From contig JACRAQ010000045.1 in NCBI GenBank assembly GCA_016213335.1, forward strand, positions 1 to 47,159: DNA of 47,159 nucleotides, written 5' to 3'. The stretch comes from Nitrosomonadales bacterium (GTDB lineage Bacteria; Pseudomonadota; Gammaproteobacteria; Burkholderiales; Gallionellaceae). How positions within the stretch are numbered: position 1 is the first letter of the stretch; each line of letters opens with the position of its first letter. The position numbers and the translations under genes are program-made. The notes beneath the pieces were generated by a model, which saw only the letters and a program-made list of their open reading frames with translations, was not told the origin of the DNA and made no database searches. Below are positions 17,583-25,639 of the stretch, in pieces.

Positions 17583-17797
17583 TAGGCATGCACTGGCACC
17601 TCCCCGAACTGGTAAGTTCGAGGCGGTAGCTCAGCCAGACTAGCAGTGTGATCCTCGAAGTAGAGTTCCAGTGCCTCCCGAAGGTTGGCTATGGCTTCCT
17701 CAGTAGTGTCCCCTTCGCTTGCAACCTCAATATCCAGGCAACGAGCAACGAAGGCACCGTCTTCGGCGAATACTACATATTTCAGGTTGCGTTCCAT
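17582..17797 (-). CDS. hicB: HicB-family antitoxin, 71 aa
   Basis: A short HicB: MERNLKYVVFAEDGAFVARC has the partial RNase-H-like fold, with LDIEVASEGDTTEEAIANLREALELY being the family's best conserved stretch. It lacks the C-terminal DNA-binding domain of longer HicB proteins, as is common for the 70-80 aa type. In intact modules HicB neutralises HicA; here the adjacent hicA lacks a usual start, so hicB may be an orphan. The order is hicB then hicA on the minus strand. No Shine-Dalgarno is evident. Confidence 0.85.
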   Translation of the reverse strand: MERNLKYVVFAEDGAFVARCLDIEVASEGDTTEEAIANLREALELYFEDHTASLAELPPRTYQFGEVPVHA

Positions 17798-17917
17798 GGT
17801 GGTTATGTTAGCACCATATCCTCTTGAAAAAAAGACCGGGTTTCATTCGACCAGATTTCATTCGAGATACGTAATCATTGCAATTGCCACAACTGCAACA
17901 CTATGCGTGAAACAGGG

Positions 17918-18100
17918 TCATCGCCTCTCCGCCCGTAACAAGGCATGCACGATTTCGCACACCATCATCTTGTGCCTCGGTGTCAGGCGCTGGAAATCCT
18001 CCGGCAGGTTTGTGAGGGCATCTTCTCCATAGGTGCTGCGCTCTTCCTCAATCTTCAGTACCCCCGCGCTTTTTTCGTTCCCCCCATAGAGCAAGCCCAT
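17918..18100 (-). CDS. Small protein of unknown family, 60 aa
   Basis: Not recognised. The N-terminus MGLLYGGNEKSAGVLKIEEE leads to an acidic stretch and a basic helical C-terminus (TPRHKMMVCEIVHALLRAER). A degenerate copy at 17056-17192 preserves the C-terminal half, which argues that this is, or was, a real coding sequence. A stop codon lies five codons before the ATG. The gap to hicB (17798-17917) shows no other gene. Association with the toxin-antitoxin patch suggests an accessory role, but this is only context. Confidence 0.45.
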   Translation of the reverse strand: MGLLYGGNEKSAGVLKIEEERSTYGEDALTNLPEDFQRLTPRHKMMVCEIVHALLRAERR

Positions 18101-18148
18101 TGAGCGAAGCCATCAGCCATTTGCGCACTGCTTGCGTGGTGATCGGAT

Positions 18149-18517
18149 TTACCCCTTCCCCTCCGGCACCACAATACCCACGTGCTCTTCGAGATCAACG
18201 GTCTGGAGTTTACCCGCCTGGTCATGGAACTGGATAAAGGCTTTTGGCCTTTGCCCTTTACTGTCTAAAGCGGCAAGCGCCATGCGAAGCGCCACCCCCT
18301 GGCGCAATAGCTCGGCATCTGAAACGCCGGGTACAGCGGCACAAAGCCGCCTCCAGAGGACGTGCCATGGCCCGGACAAGCGCAGCGTTACGGTCGTCGT
18401 CTTCTTGGGGATGGGAGCAACGAGCCCTTTGGTTTCGCCGATCCTGATCCCTTTATCGCCACCACCTCCAGGCGTAATGACCAACGCCGCTTGAGAAACT
18501 TTTGATCTTCGATTCAT
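18149..18517 (-). CDS. Probable ribbon-helix-helix-like DNA-binding protein, 122 aa
   Basis: Residues 40-85 read TTTVTLRLSGPWHVLWRRL followed by SDAELLRQGVALRMAL, with the beta-strand-helix-helix spacing of the Arc/MetJ (RHH) class. The N-terminus is basic and Gly-rich; the C-terminal third (KAFIQFHDQAGKLQTVDLEE) could be a small ligand or partner domain. A perfect 12-bp inverted repeat lies 34 bp before the ATG, the position expected for an autoregulatory operator. It belongs to the accessory patch after hicBA. Family assignment is by eye; no partner toxin or ParA gene is next to it. Confidence 0.6.
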   Translation of the reverse strand: MNRRSKVSQAALVITPGGGGDKGIRIGETKGLVAPIPKKTTTVTLRLSGPWHVLWRRLCAAVPGVSDAELLRQGVALRMALAALDSKGQRPKAFIQFHDQAGKLQTVDLEEHVGIVVPEGKG

Positions 18518-18550
18518 AAAGCAAGTTTAGACTCGGCAATTGAAAACAAC

Positions 18551-18584
18551 AGGAAAACAATATTGTTTGCATTATTGTTTTCCT
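18551..18584. promoter_or_regulatory. Perfect 12-bp inverted repeat, probable operator
   Basis: AGGAAAACAATA (18551-18562) and TATTGTTTTCCT (18573-18584) are separated by 10 nt, placing the half-site centres about two helical turns apart. The AT-rich site sits just upstream of the RHH-like gene. The rest of the gap to 18813 shows no convincing gene. Confidence 0.65.
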
Positions 18585-18813
18585 ATCTGTATATTTGGCC
18601 CTGCGGTTTCAAGCACCACCCGCAATTTGGCTAAGCGGGAATTAGGCAAATGCAGGGATGCGCAGCTTGCCCGCAAAATTAAATGAGGCCGGGAAACGGC
18701 TGGTAGCACAACGGAGAGAGTTTTCATTTCGCACATGACACGGTTATCCATGCATTCCTGACGCATGGGATGCCGCAGTCTGTGAGTTGCTTTTGCTTGA
18801 TAAAGGGGTAAGC

Positions 18814-20829
18814 ATGAAATGCAAATTTAAATTCTCTACCGTTATGGAGCTGGGTGTCGGTGCGGCGGCCATCGCCGCAATATTTCTGGCTGGCTGCGGA
18901 GGAGGTGGCGGGGGAGGAGGCGGTGCAGTAGCAGGCGCCTCGATGGTCATTACGCCCGCGCTGGGCCAATTCGCGAATGGCACCACGGTTCGGGTTAAAG
19001 ACAAGAACGGCACGTTGCTTGTTACGAGTACCGTCAACGCCAGCGGCGTGGCGGCGGTCACCGTGCCCGCCGGTGCGACCGCTCCCCTGCTGGTCGAGGC
19101 AGGCATCAACGGCGACAAATACTTTGATGAAAACCCCGCCGCTGCCGGAAGGGATGCGAATGGCTTCGTGGCCATTTCCGGCGTAACCAGCGCAGCAGTC
19201 CGCGCCCTGGTTCCAGACACTACAACCACAGCCGTCGGCGTCACCGCATTGACTGAAATGGCCGTGGGGCAAGTCGAAGCCGCCAGCGGTATCGCCGCCA
19301 CTCCCGTTTCAGACATCCGGGCCGTCAACCAGACCATTGGCGACACGATGGGCGTGACGGACATTTTGCAGCCGCCGACCCCGGTGACGACCGCCACGAG
19401 GCTGAATACCACAAGCGTGGCTGCGGACAGGTACGCGCTGCTGCTTGCCGGGCTGGCCCACATGGCCGCTACAGGTAAAACCGCATTGGATGTGACTAAC
19501 GACCTGCGGAATGACGTAAAGGATGGAAAATTCGACGGCAGAATAGGCTCGACAGCCGCTACGGCTTTTGACCCCGCCAAGTTTACGCCTCCCGCACTGG
19601 GCGCCACCAACACCGCCATCGGTACCGCCCTCACCGCAGCGCTGAACAATACCCTCTCAACGGCAACCACCCAGTTGGCCTTGTCCGGCACGGCGCCCAC
19701 GGTAACCATAGCAACCGTTGACCTGAGTGCATACAAGGCGGCGATAATAGCGGTGCAAGCGACAGCACCTAGCGGGGCGGGGCAGGTGGCTTCAGCTCAG
19801 TCCTTTCCGCTACAGAGTGGTTACAATGCCAGAGTTGCAAATGGGTATTCAGCAAACTACACCATCTCCGGCACCTGTAGCGGCACCGAGAGCATTGTTT
19901 GGTCGCCGCCTGTAGCAGGAATTTTTGAAGGTGCTTCTGCTCTTGGAGCGGCTGCCTCATATACGTTCACCATCACCACCCCGTCGTGTGGTGCAGCAGC
20001 CTCTGGCGCAACAACGGGAACCCGTTATTACGACACCAGTTACGCTTACCTGGGATCCAGCTTTCCCGGCCAGTACACTGTTCCCACGTCTCCCATAACC
20101 ATACCAGCCTCGGTTAAGGTTGCGGATACCGGCACGCTCGGCACGGCAAGTATCTATACGGATAGCACGAAAGCTGTCCTGCTCGGTCAATATGTATTCA
20201 GCTATGCGGTAGAGCTGGATACGGCCAGCACTGCAATCATAAACCTCATTACGAAACTGTATTCGAGCTCCGTTTTGATAGCGACCGAGCAAGAAAGATC
20301 AAGGATAGCATCCGATGGCACCTTGACCCCCATCTCCATTGACAAACAATCCAACACGTCCGCCGATCATTTAATTCTTATCGCAACTGGCGGAAGTGGG
20401 GCAGCAGGTGGCACAGGAGCAGGTGCTGGAGTAACGTTCTCAGGGGCTTTGGGGGGGTTTAATTCCGTCGCCAATACATCTTTCTCCAACGGAGTTTACG
20501 CTACGGGGGGTAGGACTGTCCCTTATGGTGTTTCCTTTGTTTGGGAGGCTGCTAGTGGTGCTGTATCAACATTGATTTACGATTCAATATACAGTCTTGT
20601 CACAGTTACTCTTGGCACTTCAGGATATGGTACGACGTGCGGAATTGTTCCCAGTGCTTACACTTCTGCATACTCTCTCCCTATTTGCAGTAGCACTGGG
20701 GTCACATTCGACAGAGCAGCAGGAACGATTACTTTTGCATCTACACCACTATACCTCGGTGTGATTCCTAGCCAAAACTCATCAACTGGTATAACCGCGA
20801 CTGGTTCGTTGAGCTTCACTCCATTCTAG
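18814..20829 (+). CDS. Large lipoprotein with poly-Gly linker, 671 aa
   Basis: Start at 18814 is set by AAAGGGG upstream and gives a lipoprotein signal with lipobox LAGC (Cys28), directly followed by nine glycines. The mature protein is rich in Ala, Thr, Ser and Gly with few charges. Early on it has a carboxypeptidase-regulatory-like beta domain (ITPALGQFANGTTVRVKDKNG ... NASGVAAVTVPAG), then a helical middle and a Ser/Thr/Gly-rich C-terminal beta region with several Cys. This fits a surface-exposed or outer-membrane-anchored protein. The last 800 bp have visibly lower GC than the first half. No enzyme motif is seen. It is followed by another lipoprotein gene. Confidence 0.75.
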   Translation: MKCKFKFSTVMELGVGAAAIAAIFLAGCGGGGGGGGGAVAGASMVITPALGQFANGTTVRVKDKNGTLLVTSTVNASGVAAVTVPAGATAPLLVEAGINGDKYFDENPAAAGRDANGFVAISGVTSAAVRALVPDTTTTAVGVTALTEMAVGQVEAASGIAATPVSDIRAVNQTIGDTMGVTDILQPPTPVTTATRLNTTSVAADRYALLLAGLAHMAATGKTALDVTNDLRNDVKDGKFDGRIGSTAATAFDPAKFTPPALGATNTAIGTALTAALNNTLSTATTQLALSGTAPTVTIATVDLSAYKAAIIAVQATAPSGAGQVASAQSFPLQSGYNARVANGYSANYTISGTCSGTESIVWSPPVAGIFEGASALGAAASYTFTITTPSCGAAASGATTGTRYYDTSYAYLGSSFPGQYTVPTSPITIPASVKVADTGTLGTASIYTDSTKAVLLGQYVFSYAVELDTASTAIINLITKLYSSSVLIATEQERSRIASDGTLTPISIDKQSNTSADHLILIATGGSGAAGGTGAGAGVTFSGALGGFNSVANTSFSNGVYATGGRTVPYGVSFVWEAASGAVSTLIYDSIYSLVTVTLGTSGYGTTCGIVPSAYTSAYSLPICSSTGVTFDRAAGTITFASTPLYLGVIPSQNSSTGITATGSLSFTPF

Positions 20830-20915
20830 TGTAGCGCCCCGTTTTTAATGAAATTTAAGTGGTGGTTGGTACGGATAACTTTTACGGTATTTTAATTTTT
20901 GATTGGGGAGTCGTA

Positions 20916-21683
20916 ATGAAATCGCTTATTTCTCTTGTTGTATTCGCATCGTTTCTTTCTGCATGTTCCACGGTCAAAGTCGGCGGCGGCGATTCAGGGC
21001 CGGTATCCGGCGTGGCAGTGTCTTCCGGCACCGATCAGAAACCGGCAAGCTCCGGCAGTAACGAGCTTCGGCGGTGCGACAAAAACTACGGTCGCCTCGC
21101 AATCGAAGAAACGCCGATGAACCAGCAGGTGATACGTTCTTTCTCCGCAATGGGGATGTCGTCTTTTACACCGATGCCTCTCGCGCGCCATGCCGCAATG
21201 CAATGCGGGTGTTTCACTTTGGTTGATCGCGGCGCTTCATTCGCGATGGGTGAACGCGAGCGTCAGATTTCCGGCGAAATGGGCGGTTCCAAAGATCGGA
21301 AAACATCCTCTGCTCGCTGGGCATTGAAGGTGGAGGTACCGCAGCCTACTACACAAACTGGTCGCGGTGTCGGAGCGCTTGCCGGGTTCCTTCCGTTTGG
21401 CGGTCTCATTGGTGCGGCTGCAGGAACGGTGAAGTTTGCCGAAGCTCAAGTCATCTTGACCCTTGTTGATCTGGAAACCAGCGAAATCATCGCTTCGGTG
21501 ACAGGGACTGGCAAGAGTACGGATGTTGGCGCTGGAGGGTTATTTCTTGGCGGCATTGCCGGGTTGGGCGGCGGCTCGAGCCAGACCCCCGAGATGAAGG
21601 TGATTGCTGCCGGATTTGTGGATGCCTTCAACCAGCTCATTCCGCTCATGGACAAACTGGCTGCCGCAACACCGGTTCGCTGA
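20916..21683 (+). CDS. CsgG-like outer-membrane lipoprotein, 255 aa
   Basis: Start at 20916 has GGGGAG upstream; an earlier in-frame start lacks a signal. Lipobox LSAC (Cys17) predicts lipidation. The body matches the CsgG/HfaB-like class: GRLAIEETPMNQ near the start, CGCFTLVDRGASFAMGERERQ (conserved 'D R' element), a Gly-rich segment GRGVGALAGFLPFGGLIGAAAG and QVILTLVDLETSEIIASVTGTGKS. CsgG forms a nonameric secretion pore for curli; homologues without curli genes are common and unassigned. No csgA, csgB or csgE is nearby; the upstream large lipoprotein (86-bp gap) could be a partner. Confidence 0.7.
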   Translation: MKSLISLVVFASFLSACSTVKVGGGDSGPVSGVAVSSGTDQKPASSGSNELRRCDKNYGRLAIEETPMNQQVIRSFSAMGMSSFTPMPLARHAAMQCGCFTLVDRGASFAMGERERQISGEMGGSKDRKTSSARWALKVEVPQPTTQTGRGVGALAGFLPFGGLIGAAAGTVKFAEAQVILTLVDLETSEIIASVTGTGKSTDVGAGGLFLGGIAGLGGGSSQTPEMKVIAAGFVDAFNQLIPLMDKLAAATPVR

Positions 21684-21793
21684 TGCAAGGGAGACAGGGG
21701 TAAGCGAGGGGTAAAGGCTCCAGGCTTGAATGCCAATGGGTGGCCCCTTTTCTTCTTTGCAGCACCTGATGCCACAAAACCGGCTACCCGCAA

Positions 21794-22381
21794 TTAAAAC
21801 TCGCGCATCCGCTCGACGTAGCGTGCGATCAGGTCAATTTCCAGGTTTACCCGCGCGCCTGCGCGCAGCTCGCTCAACGTGGTCACGGCCAGCGTGTGCG
21901 GGATGAGGTTGACGCAGAACACCGCACCCTCAACCTGGTTCACCGTCAGGCTGACGCCGTTGATGGTGATGGAACCCTTCACCGCGATATATTTCGCCAA
22001 CGGTTGCGGGGCGCGCACGGCGAGCTTCCAGCTCTCGCCGAGGTCGCTGAATTCCACCACTTCGCCGACCCCGTCCACATGCCCGCTTACCAGATGGCCG
22101 CCCAGCCTGTCTGCCAAGCGCAGCGCCTTTTCCAGGTTGACGCACTCGCCCTGCCGCTCCAGGCCGACCGTACAGTTCAGCGTTTCGCGCGATACATCCA
22201 CGGTAAATGAATCGCCCTGTTTCTCCACCACGGTCAGGCACACGCCGTTCACCGCGATGCTGTCACCCAGCCCCACATCTTCCATGCCGAGCGCCCGGAT
22301 AGCCACTGAAAGCCGCAATCCGCCGTTGCGGTCTTCGGCGCGGGTAATGGTGCCTACATCCGCAATAATGCCGCTGAACAT
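21794..22381 (-). CDS. ribE: Riboflavin synthase alpha chain
   Basis: Converts two 6,7-dimethyl-8-ribityllumazine to riboflavin plus a pyrimidinedione. The 195-aa protein starts MFSGIIADVGTI (GGGAGG upstream) and contains two lumazine-binding repeats, each with a 'NGV(C/S)LTV' motif (about 45-52 and 142-149) and GHVDGVGEV between them. An in-frame start in the upstream repeat is rejected. Last gene of the glyA-nrdR-ribD-ribE series; separated from ribD by a compound palindrome. Called ribC in some genomes. Confidence 0.96.
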   Translation of the reverse strand: MFSGIIADVGTITRAEDRNGGLRLSVAIRALGMEDVGLGDSIAVNGVCLTVVEKQGDSFTVDVSRETLNCTVGLERQGECVNLEKALRLADRLGGHLVSGHVDGVGEVVEFSDLGESWKLAVRAPQPLAKYIAVKGSITINGVSLTVNQVEGAVFCVNLIPHTLAVTTLSELRAGARVNLEIDLIARYVERMREF

Positions 22382-22401
22382 TTTTCCTCCCGATGCAATC
22401 A

Positions 22402-22476
22402 TGTAGGGTGGGTTAGGCCTTAGGCCGTAACCCACCAAGCAAAATGGTGGGTTACGCTTCGCTAACCCACCCTACA
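22402..22476. repeat. 75-bp compound palindrome between ribD and ribE
   Basis: Outer arms TGTAGGGTGGGTTAG and CTAACCCACCCTACA (15 bp, perfect) enclose inner arms GTAACCCACCA and TGGTGGGTTAC (11 bp, perfect). This is a widespread intergenic repeat style ('GGTGGGTTACGC'). It overlaps the ribD 3' end and supplies its stop codon. Confidence 0.85.
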
Positions 22477-23580
22477 AATTCTTGCCACGATGCGCAAATC
22501 CTTCCCGACATTGCGCACATCCTGCCACGCAAGTTCGATGCGCTGATCGAGCGCAGTCAATTCACCCAGCCCAGCCATGCCGCGCGCCCCATCCCCCAGC
22601 AACTGCGGGGCAAGGTACAGCACCAGTTCATCCACCAGGCCGGCTTGCAGCAATGCGCCGTTCAGCTCGCTGCCCGCTTCCACCAGCACTTCGTTGCAGC
22701 CACGCGCCGCCAGATCGCGCAGCGCCGCCGCCAGATCCACGCGCCCGTTGGTATCTGCCAGAACGACAACGCGCGCGCCATTTTTTTCCAGTGCGGAAAT
22801 TTTTTCTGCGTCCGGCGAAGCGGTATAAATCAGGGTCTTGCCCCCCTCCCCCAAAGAAGGGGGGAGAACGTGCAAGATGCGGGCGTTCAGCGGCAGTCGC
22901 AGGTAGCTGTCCATCACCACGCGCAGCGGCTGGCGCGAAGTGGCGACACCTCGTACATTGAGTTGCGGGTCATCCGCCAGCACGGTGCCTGCGCCGGTGA
23001 GCACGGCGCAGGAGCGCGCGCGCCAGCGCTGCACATCCTGCCGCGCCGCCGTGCCGGTGATCCACTGGCTCGAACCGTTGGCCAGCGCGGTGCGCCCGTC
23101 CAGGCTCGCTGCGATTTTGCTCCGCACCCACGGCATGCCGCGCGTCATGCGCGCAAAGAAGCCGACATTTAATTCGCGCGCGGCAGCTTCCATCAGGCCG
23201 CACTCCACCTCGATGCCAGACGCCCGCAGTCTTGCGATGCCTTGCCCGGCCACCTGCGGGTTGGGATCCTGGATTGCCACCACCACGCGCGCTACGCCAG
23301 CTTCAATCAGCGCATCGGCGCAAGGCGGGGTGCGGCCATGGTGGCTGCACGGTTCCAGCGTGACATAGGCAGTCGTGCCGCGCGCAGCTTCGCCTGCCAT
23401 GCGTAATGCGTGGATTTCAGCATGCGGCTCTCCGGCACGTTCGTGCCAGCCTTCGCCCACCATGTTGCCGTCACGCACCAGCACGCAGCCGACGCGCGGA
23501 TTGGGGCTGGCAGTGTAGAGACCGCGCTCCGCCAGATGCAGCGCCCGCGCCATCCACTGGCTGTCCTGCGGAGCAAGCAT
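22462..23580 (-). CDS. ribD: Bifunctional riboflavin biosynthesis deaminase/reductase RibD
   Basis: Catalyses deamination and side-chain reduction of the pyrimidine intermediate of riboflavin synthesis. The deaminase domain (1-145) has the zinc site HAE (His53-Glu55) with PCSHHGRTPPC (Cys78, Cys87); the reductase domain (about 150-372) has WVRSKIAASLDGRTAL and EAGSELNGALL. Two oddities: residues LPPSLGEGGK in the reductase domain are encoded by a GC palindrome (22838-22874), and the last residues CRVG plus the TAG stop come from the ribD-ribE repeat. Starts 2 bp after the nrdR stop. Confidence 0.95.
   Translation of the reverse strand: MLAPQDSQWMARALHLAERGLYTASPNPRVGCVLVRDGNMVGEGWHERAGEPHAEIHALRMAGEAARGTTAYVTLEPCSHHGRTPPCADALIEAGVARVVVAIQDPNPQVAGQGIARLRASGIEVECGLMEAAARELNVGFFARMTRGMPWVRSKIAASLDGRTALANGSSQWITGTAARQDVQRWRARSCAVLTGAGTVLADDPQLNVRGVATSRQPLRVVMDSYLRLPLNARILHVLPPSLGEGGKTLIYTASPDAEKISALEKNGARVVVLADTNGRVDLAAALRDLAARGCNEVLVEAGSELNGALLQAGLVDELVLYLAPQLLGDGARGMAGLGELTALDQRIELAWQDVRNVGKDLRIVARICRVG
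22846..22866. repeat. Palindromic repeat inside the ribD reading frame
   Basis: CTCCCCC-AAAGAA-GGGGGGAG, a 7-bp GC hairpin with a 6-nt loop, read in frame as PPSLGEGG in a loop of the reductase domain. The sequence resembles dispersed CTCCCC-type intergenic palindromes, so it looks like an in-frame insertion tolerated by the protein. Confidence 0.6.
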
Positions 23581-23582
23581 GC

Positions 23583-24068
23583 CTAGCCCGCTTTCGGTTT
23601 CGGCTTTCGCCGCGCGGGAGCCTTGCGCACGGCCTCGACCGCCTCGGCAAAATCGCCCACATCCTGGAAGCTTTTGTACACCGAGGCAAAGCGGATATAA
23701 GCCACCTTGTCCAGCCGCAGCAATTCCTTCATCACCATTTCGCCGATCTGGCGCGAGCCGACTTCGCGCTCGCCGAGCGCGAACACTTTTTGCGTCACGT
23801 TATCTATGGCGGCATCCACCAGTTCGGTGGGAACCGGGCGCTTGTGCAGCGCGCGCGCGAAGCTGGTGCGCAGCTTTTCCTCGTCGAATTCGCTGCGCAT
23901 GCCGTTCTGCTTGACCACCTGCGGCATGCGCAACTCCACCATCTCGAAGGTGGTGAAGCGTTTTTCGCAGGACAGGCAGCGGCGGCGGCGGCGTATGCTG
24001 TCGCCTTCCTCGCTTTCGCGCGTGTCCACCACCTGGGTGTCGGGGCCTTTACAGAAGGGGCACTTCAT
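23583..24068 (-). CDS. nrdR: Transcriptional repressor NrdR
   Basis: Zinc-finger/ATP-cone repressor of ribonucleotide reductase operons. The 161-aa protein has zinc ligands Cys3, Cys6, Cys31 and Cys34 in MKCPFC and RRRRRCLSC, and an ATP-cone domain (about 49-139, [20 protein letters not shown]). The C-terminal tail is basic ([10 protein letters not shown]). The ATG at 24068 abuts a heptamer repeat array with no Shine-Dalgarno, so translation may start unusually or be coupled. Between glyA and ribD, the usual proteobacterial place. Confidence 0.97.
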   Translation of the reverse strand: MKCPFCKGPDTQVVDTRESEEGDSIRRRRRCLSCEKRFTTFEMVELRMPQVVKQNGMRSEFDEEKLRTSFARALHKRPVPTELVDAAIDNVTQKVFALGEREVGSRQIGEMVMKELLRLDKVAYIRFASVYKSFQDVGDFAEAVEAVRKAPARRKPKPKAG

Positions 24069-24127
24069 AGCTGGTAGCTGGTAGCTCGTAGCTGGTAGCT
24101 GGTAGCTGGTAGCTGGTAGCTGGTAGC
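24068..24127. repeat. Heptanucleotide tandem repeat abutting the nrdR start codon
   Basis: TAGCTGG is repeated eight times (third copy TAGCTCG) plus a partial copy, beginning at the first base of the nrdR ATG and running upstream. Degenerate GCTAC-rich units continue to about 24170, the glyA end. The array occupies the place of the nrdR ribosome-binding site. Confidence 0.92.
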
Positions 24128-24171
24128 AAAAGCCGGGATTGGCTACGCGCTACCTGCTACAGGCTACTAGC

Positions 24172-25419
24172 TTACTCTCCGTACACCGGAAACTTCGCGC
24201 ACAACTGCTTTACCTCGCCCGTTACGCGCGCGATCACGGCATCGTCGTTCGGCGCGTCCAGCACGTCCGCGATCAGGTGCGACAACTTCTCAGCTTCCAG
24301 CTCCTTGAAGCCGCGCGTGGTGATCGCCGGGCTGCCGATGCGGATGCCGCTGGTGACGAACGGCTTCTGCGGATCGTTGGGGATGGCGTTCTTGTTCACG
24401 GTGATGTGGGCGCGACCCAGCGCCGCCTCGGCATCCTTGCCGGTGATGTTCTTGGGCTGCATGTCCACCAGGAATACGTGACTGTCGGTGCGCCCGGAGA
24501 CGATGCGCAGGCCGCGCCCGTGCAGCACTTTGGCCATGACGCGCGCATTGTCTATCACCTGCCCCTGATAGACCTTGAATTCCTTGCTCATCGCCTCCTT
24601 GAGCGCCACCGCCTTGGCCGCGATGACATGCATCAGCGGACCGCCCTGGATGCCTGGAAAAATGGCCGAATTAAGCACTTTCTCAAATTCCGCCTTGTCC
24701 AGGAACAATCCCCCTCGCGGACCGCGCAAGGTCTTGTGGGTGGTGGTGGTGACGAAGTCGGCCAAGCCCACCGGGCTGGGGTAGAAGCCCGCCGCGATCA
24801 GCCCCGCGTAGTGCGCCATATCCACAAACAGGAAGGCGCCGACGCTGTCGGCGATGGCGCGGAAACGCTTCCAGTCTATTACCAGCGCATAGGCGGAAGC
24901 GCCTGCCACGATCATCTTCGGCTTGTGCGCCAGCGCCAGTTGCTGCACCGCATCGTAATCAATCTCTTCCTTTTCGTTCAGCCCGTAGGTGACGGCGTGG
25001 TACAGCTTGCCGCTGGCGTTCACCGAAGCACCGTGGGTCAGGTGGCCGCCATGCGCTAGCGACATGCCCAGGATGGTGTCTCCCGGCTTCAGCACGGACA
25101 TGTATACCGCCTGGTTGGCCTGCGAGCCGGAGTGCGGCTGCACATTGGCGTATTCGGCGCCGAACAGCTTTTTGGCGCGGTCAATTGCCAGTTGCTCGGC
25201 TACGTCCACATACTCGCAGCCGCCGTAATAGCGCTTGCCGGGATAACCTTCGGCATATTTGTTGGTGAGCTTGCTGCCCTGCGCCTCCATTACCGCCGGG
25301 CTGGTATAGTTCTCGGAGGCGATCAGCTCGATGTGGTCTTCCTGGCGGCGGCTCTCATCCTGGATCGCGCTCCAGAGTTCCGGGTCGGTGTGGGCGAGGG
25401 TATTTTTGCTGGAGAACAT
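24172..25419 (-). CDS. glyA: Serine hydroxymethyltransferase
   Basis: PLP enzyme interconverting serine and glycine with tetrahydrofolate, the main source of one-carbon units. The 415-aa protein shows [20 protein letters not shown], the substrate-binding [19 protein letters not shown], and the PLP lysine in [14 protein letters not shown] (near residue 228). The start [10 protein letters not shown] has GGAAGG upstream. A weak promoter (TAAAAT at 25463-25468, minus strand) lies in the 220-bp gap to corC; no riboswitch was recognised there. Likely first gene of glyA-nrdR-ribD-ribE. Confidence 0.97.
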   Translation of the reverse strand: MFSSKNTLAHTDPELWSAIQDESRRQEDHIELIASENYTSPAVMEAQGSKLTNKYAEGYPGKRYYGGCEYVDVAEQLAIDRAKKLFGAEYANVQPHSGSQANQAVYMSVLKPGDTILGMSLAHGGHLTHGASVNASGKLYHAVTYGLNEKEEIDYDAVQQLALAHKPKMIVAGASAYALVIDWKRFRAIADSVGAFLFVDMAHYAGLIAAGFYPSPVGLADFVTTTTHKTLRGPRGGLFLDKAEFEKVLNSAIFPGIQGGPLMHVIAAKAVALKEAMSKEFKVYQGQVIDNARVMAKVLHGRGLRIVSGRTDSHVFLVDMQPKNITGKDAEAALGRAHITVNKNAIPNDPQKPFVTSGIRIGSPAITTRGFKELEAEKLSHLIADVLDAPNDDAVIARVTGEVKQLCAKFPVYGE

Positions 25420-25462
25420 GGCAAACCTTCCAAGTAATCAACGGGGAGCGTAAAAGGCGCGC

Positions 25463-25491
25463 ATTTTACCACGCCGCGCCGGGAGGACGGG
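25463..25491 (-). promoter_or_regulatory. Possible glyA promoter
   Basis: On the minus strand TGGTAAAATG forms an extended -10 (TAAAAT at 25463-25468) with TTCCCG about 19 bases upstream. It lies 44 bp before the glyA ATG. No consensus -35, so strength is uncertain. Confidence 0.35.
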
Positions 25492-25639
25492 AAGGCGGTG
25501 AGCGAAGTCACAAAGGCGCCCGGTTAAAGCATTTCTGGCGCCAGTGCAGTTTCGCATGCCGAATGAACAGATTTTCTGCGCAACCCTAACGATACATTCA
25601 GCAAGATGCCGGTCAGGCAAATTCGCCCCGCAAGGCCGG

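Noticed and set aside
18572-18766. 64-aa minus-strand ORF across the palindrome
   Set aside because: Overlaps the operator-like inverted repeat, lacks a ribosome-binding site and has no family pattern.
18744-19736. 330-aa minus-strand ORF
   Set aside because: Shadow of the large lipoprotein gene, which has a Shine-Dalgarno and lipobox.
25420-25639. Riboswitch upstream of glyA
   Set aside because: No glycine or tetrahydrofolate riboswitch core could be recognised by eye; only a weak promoter is supported.
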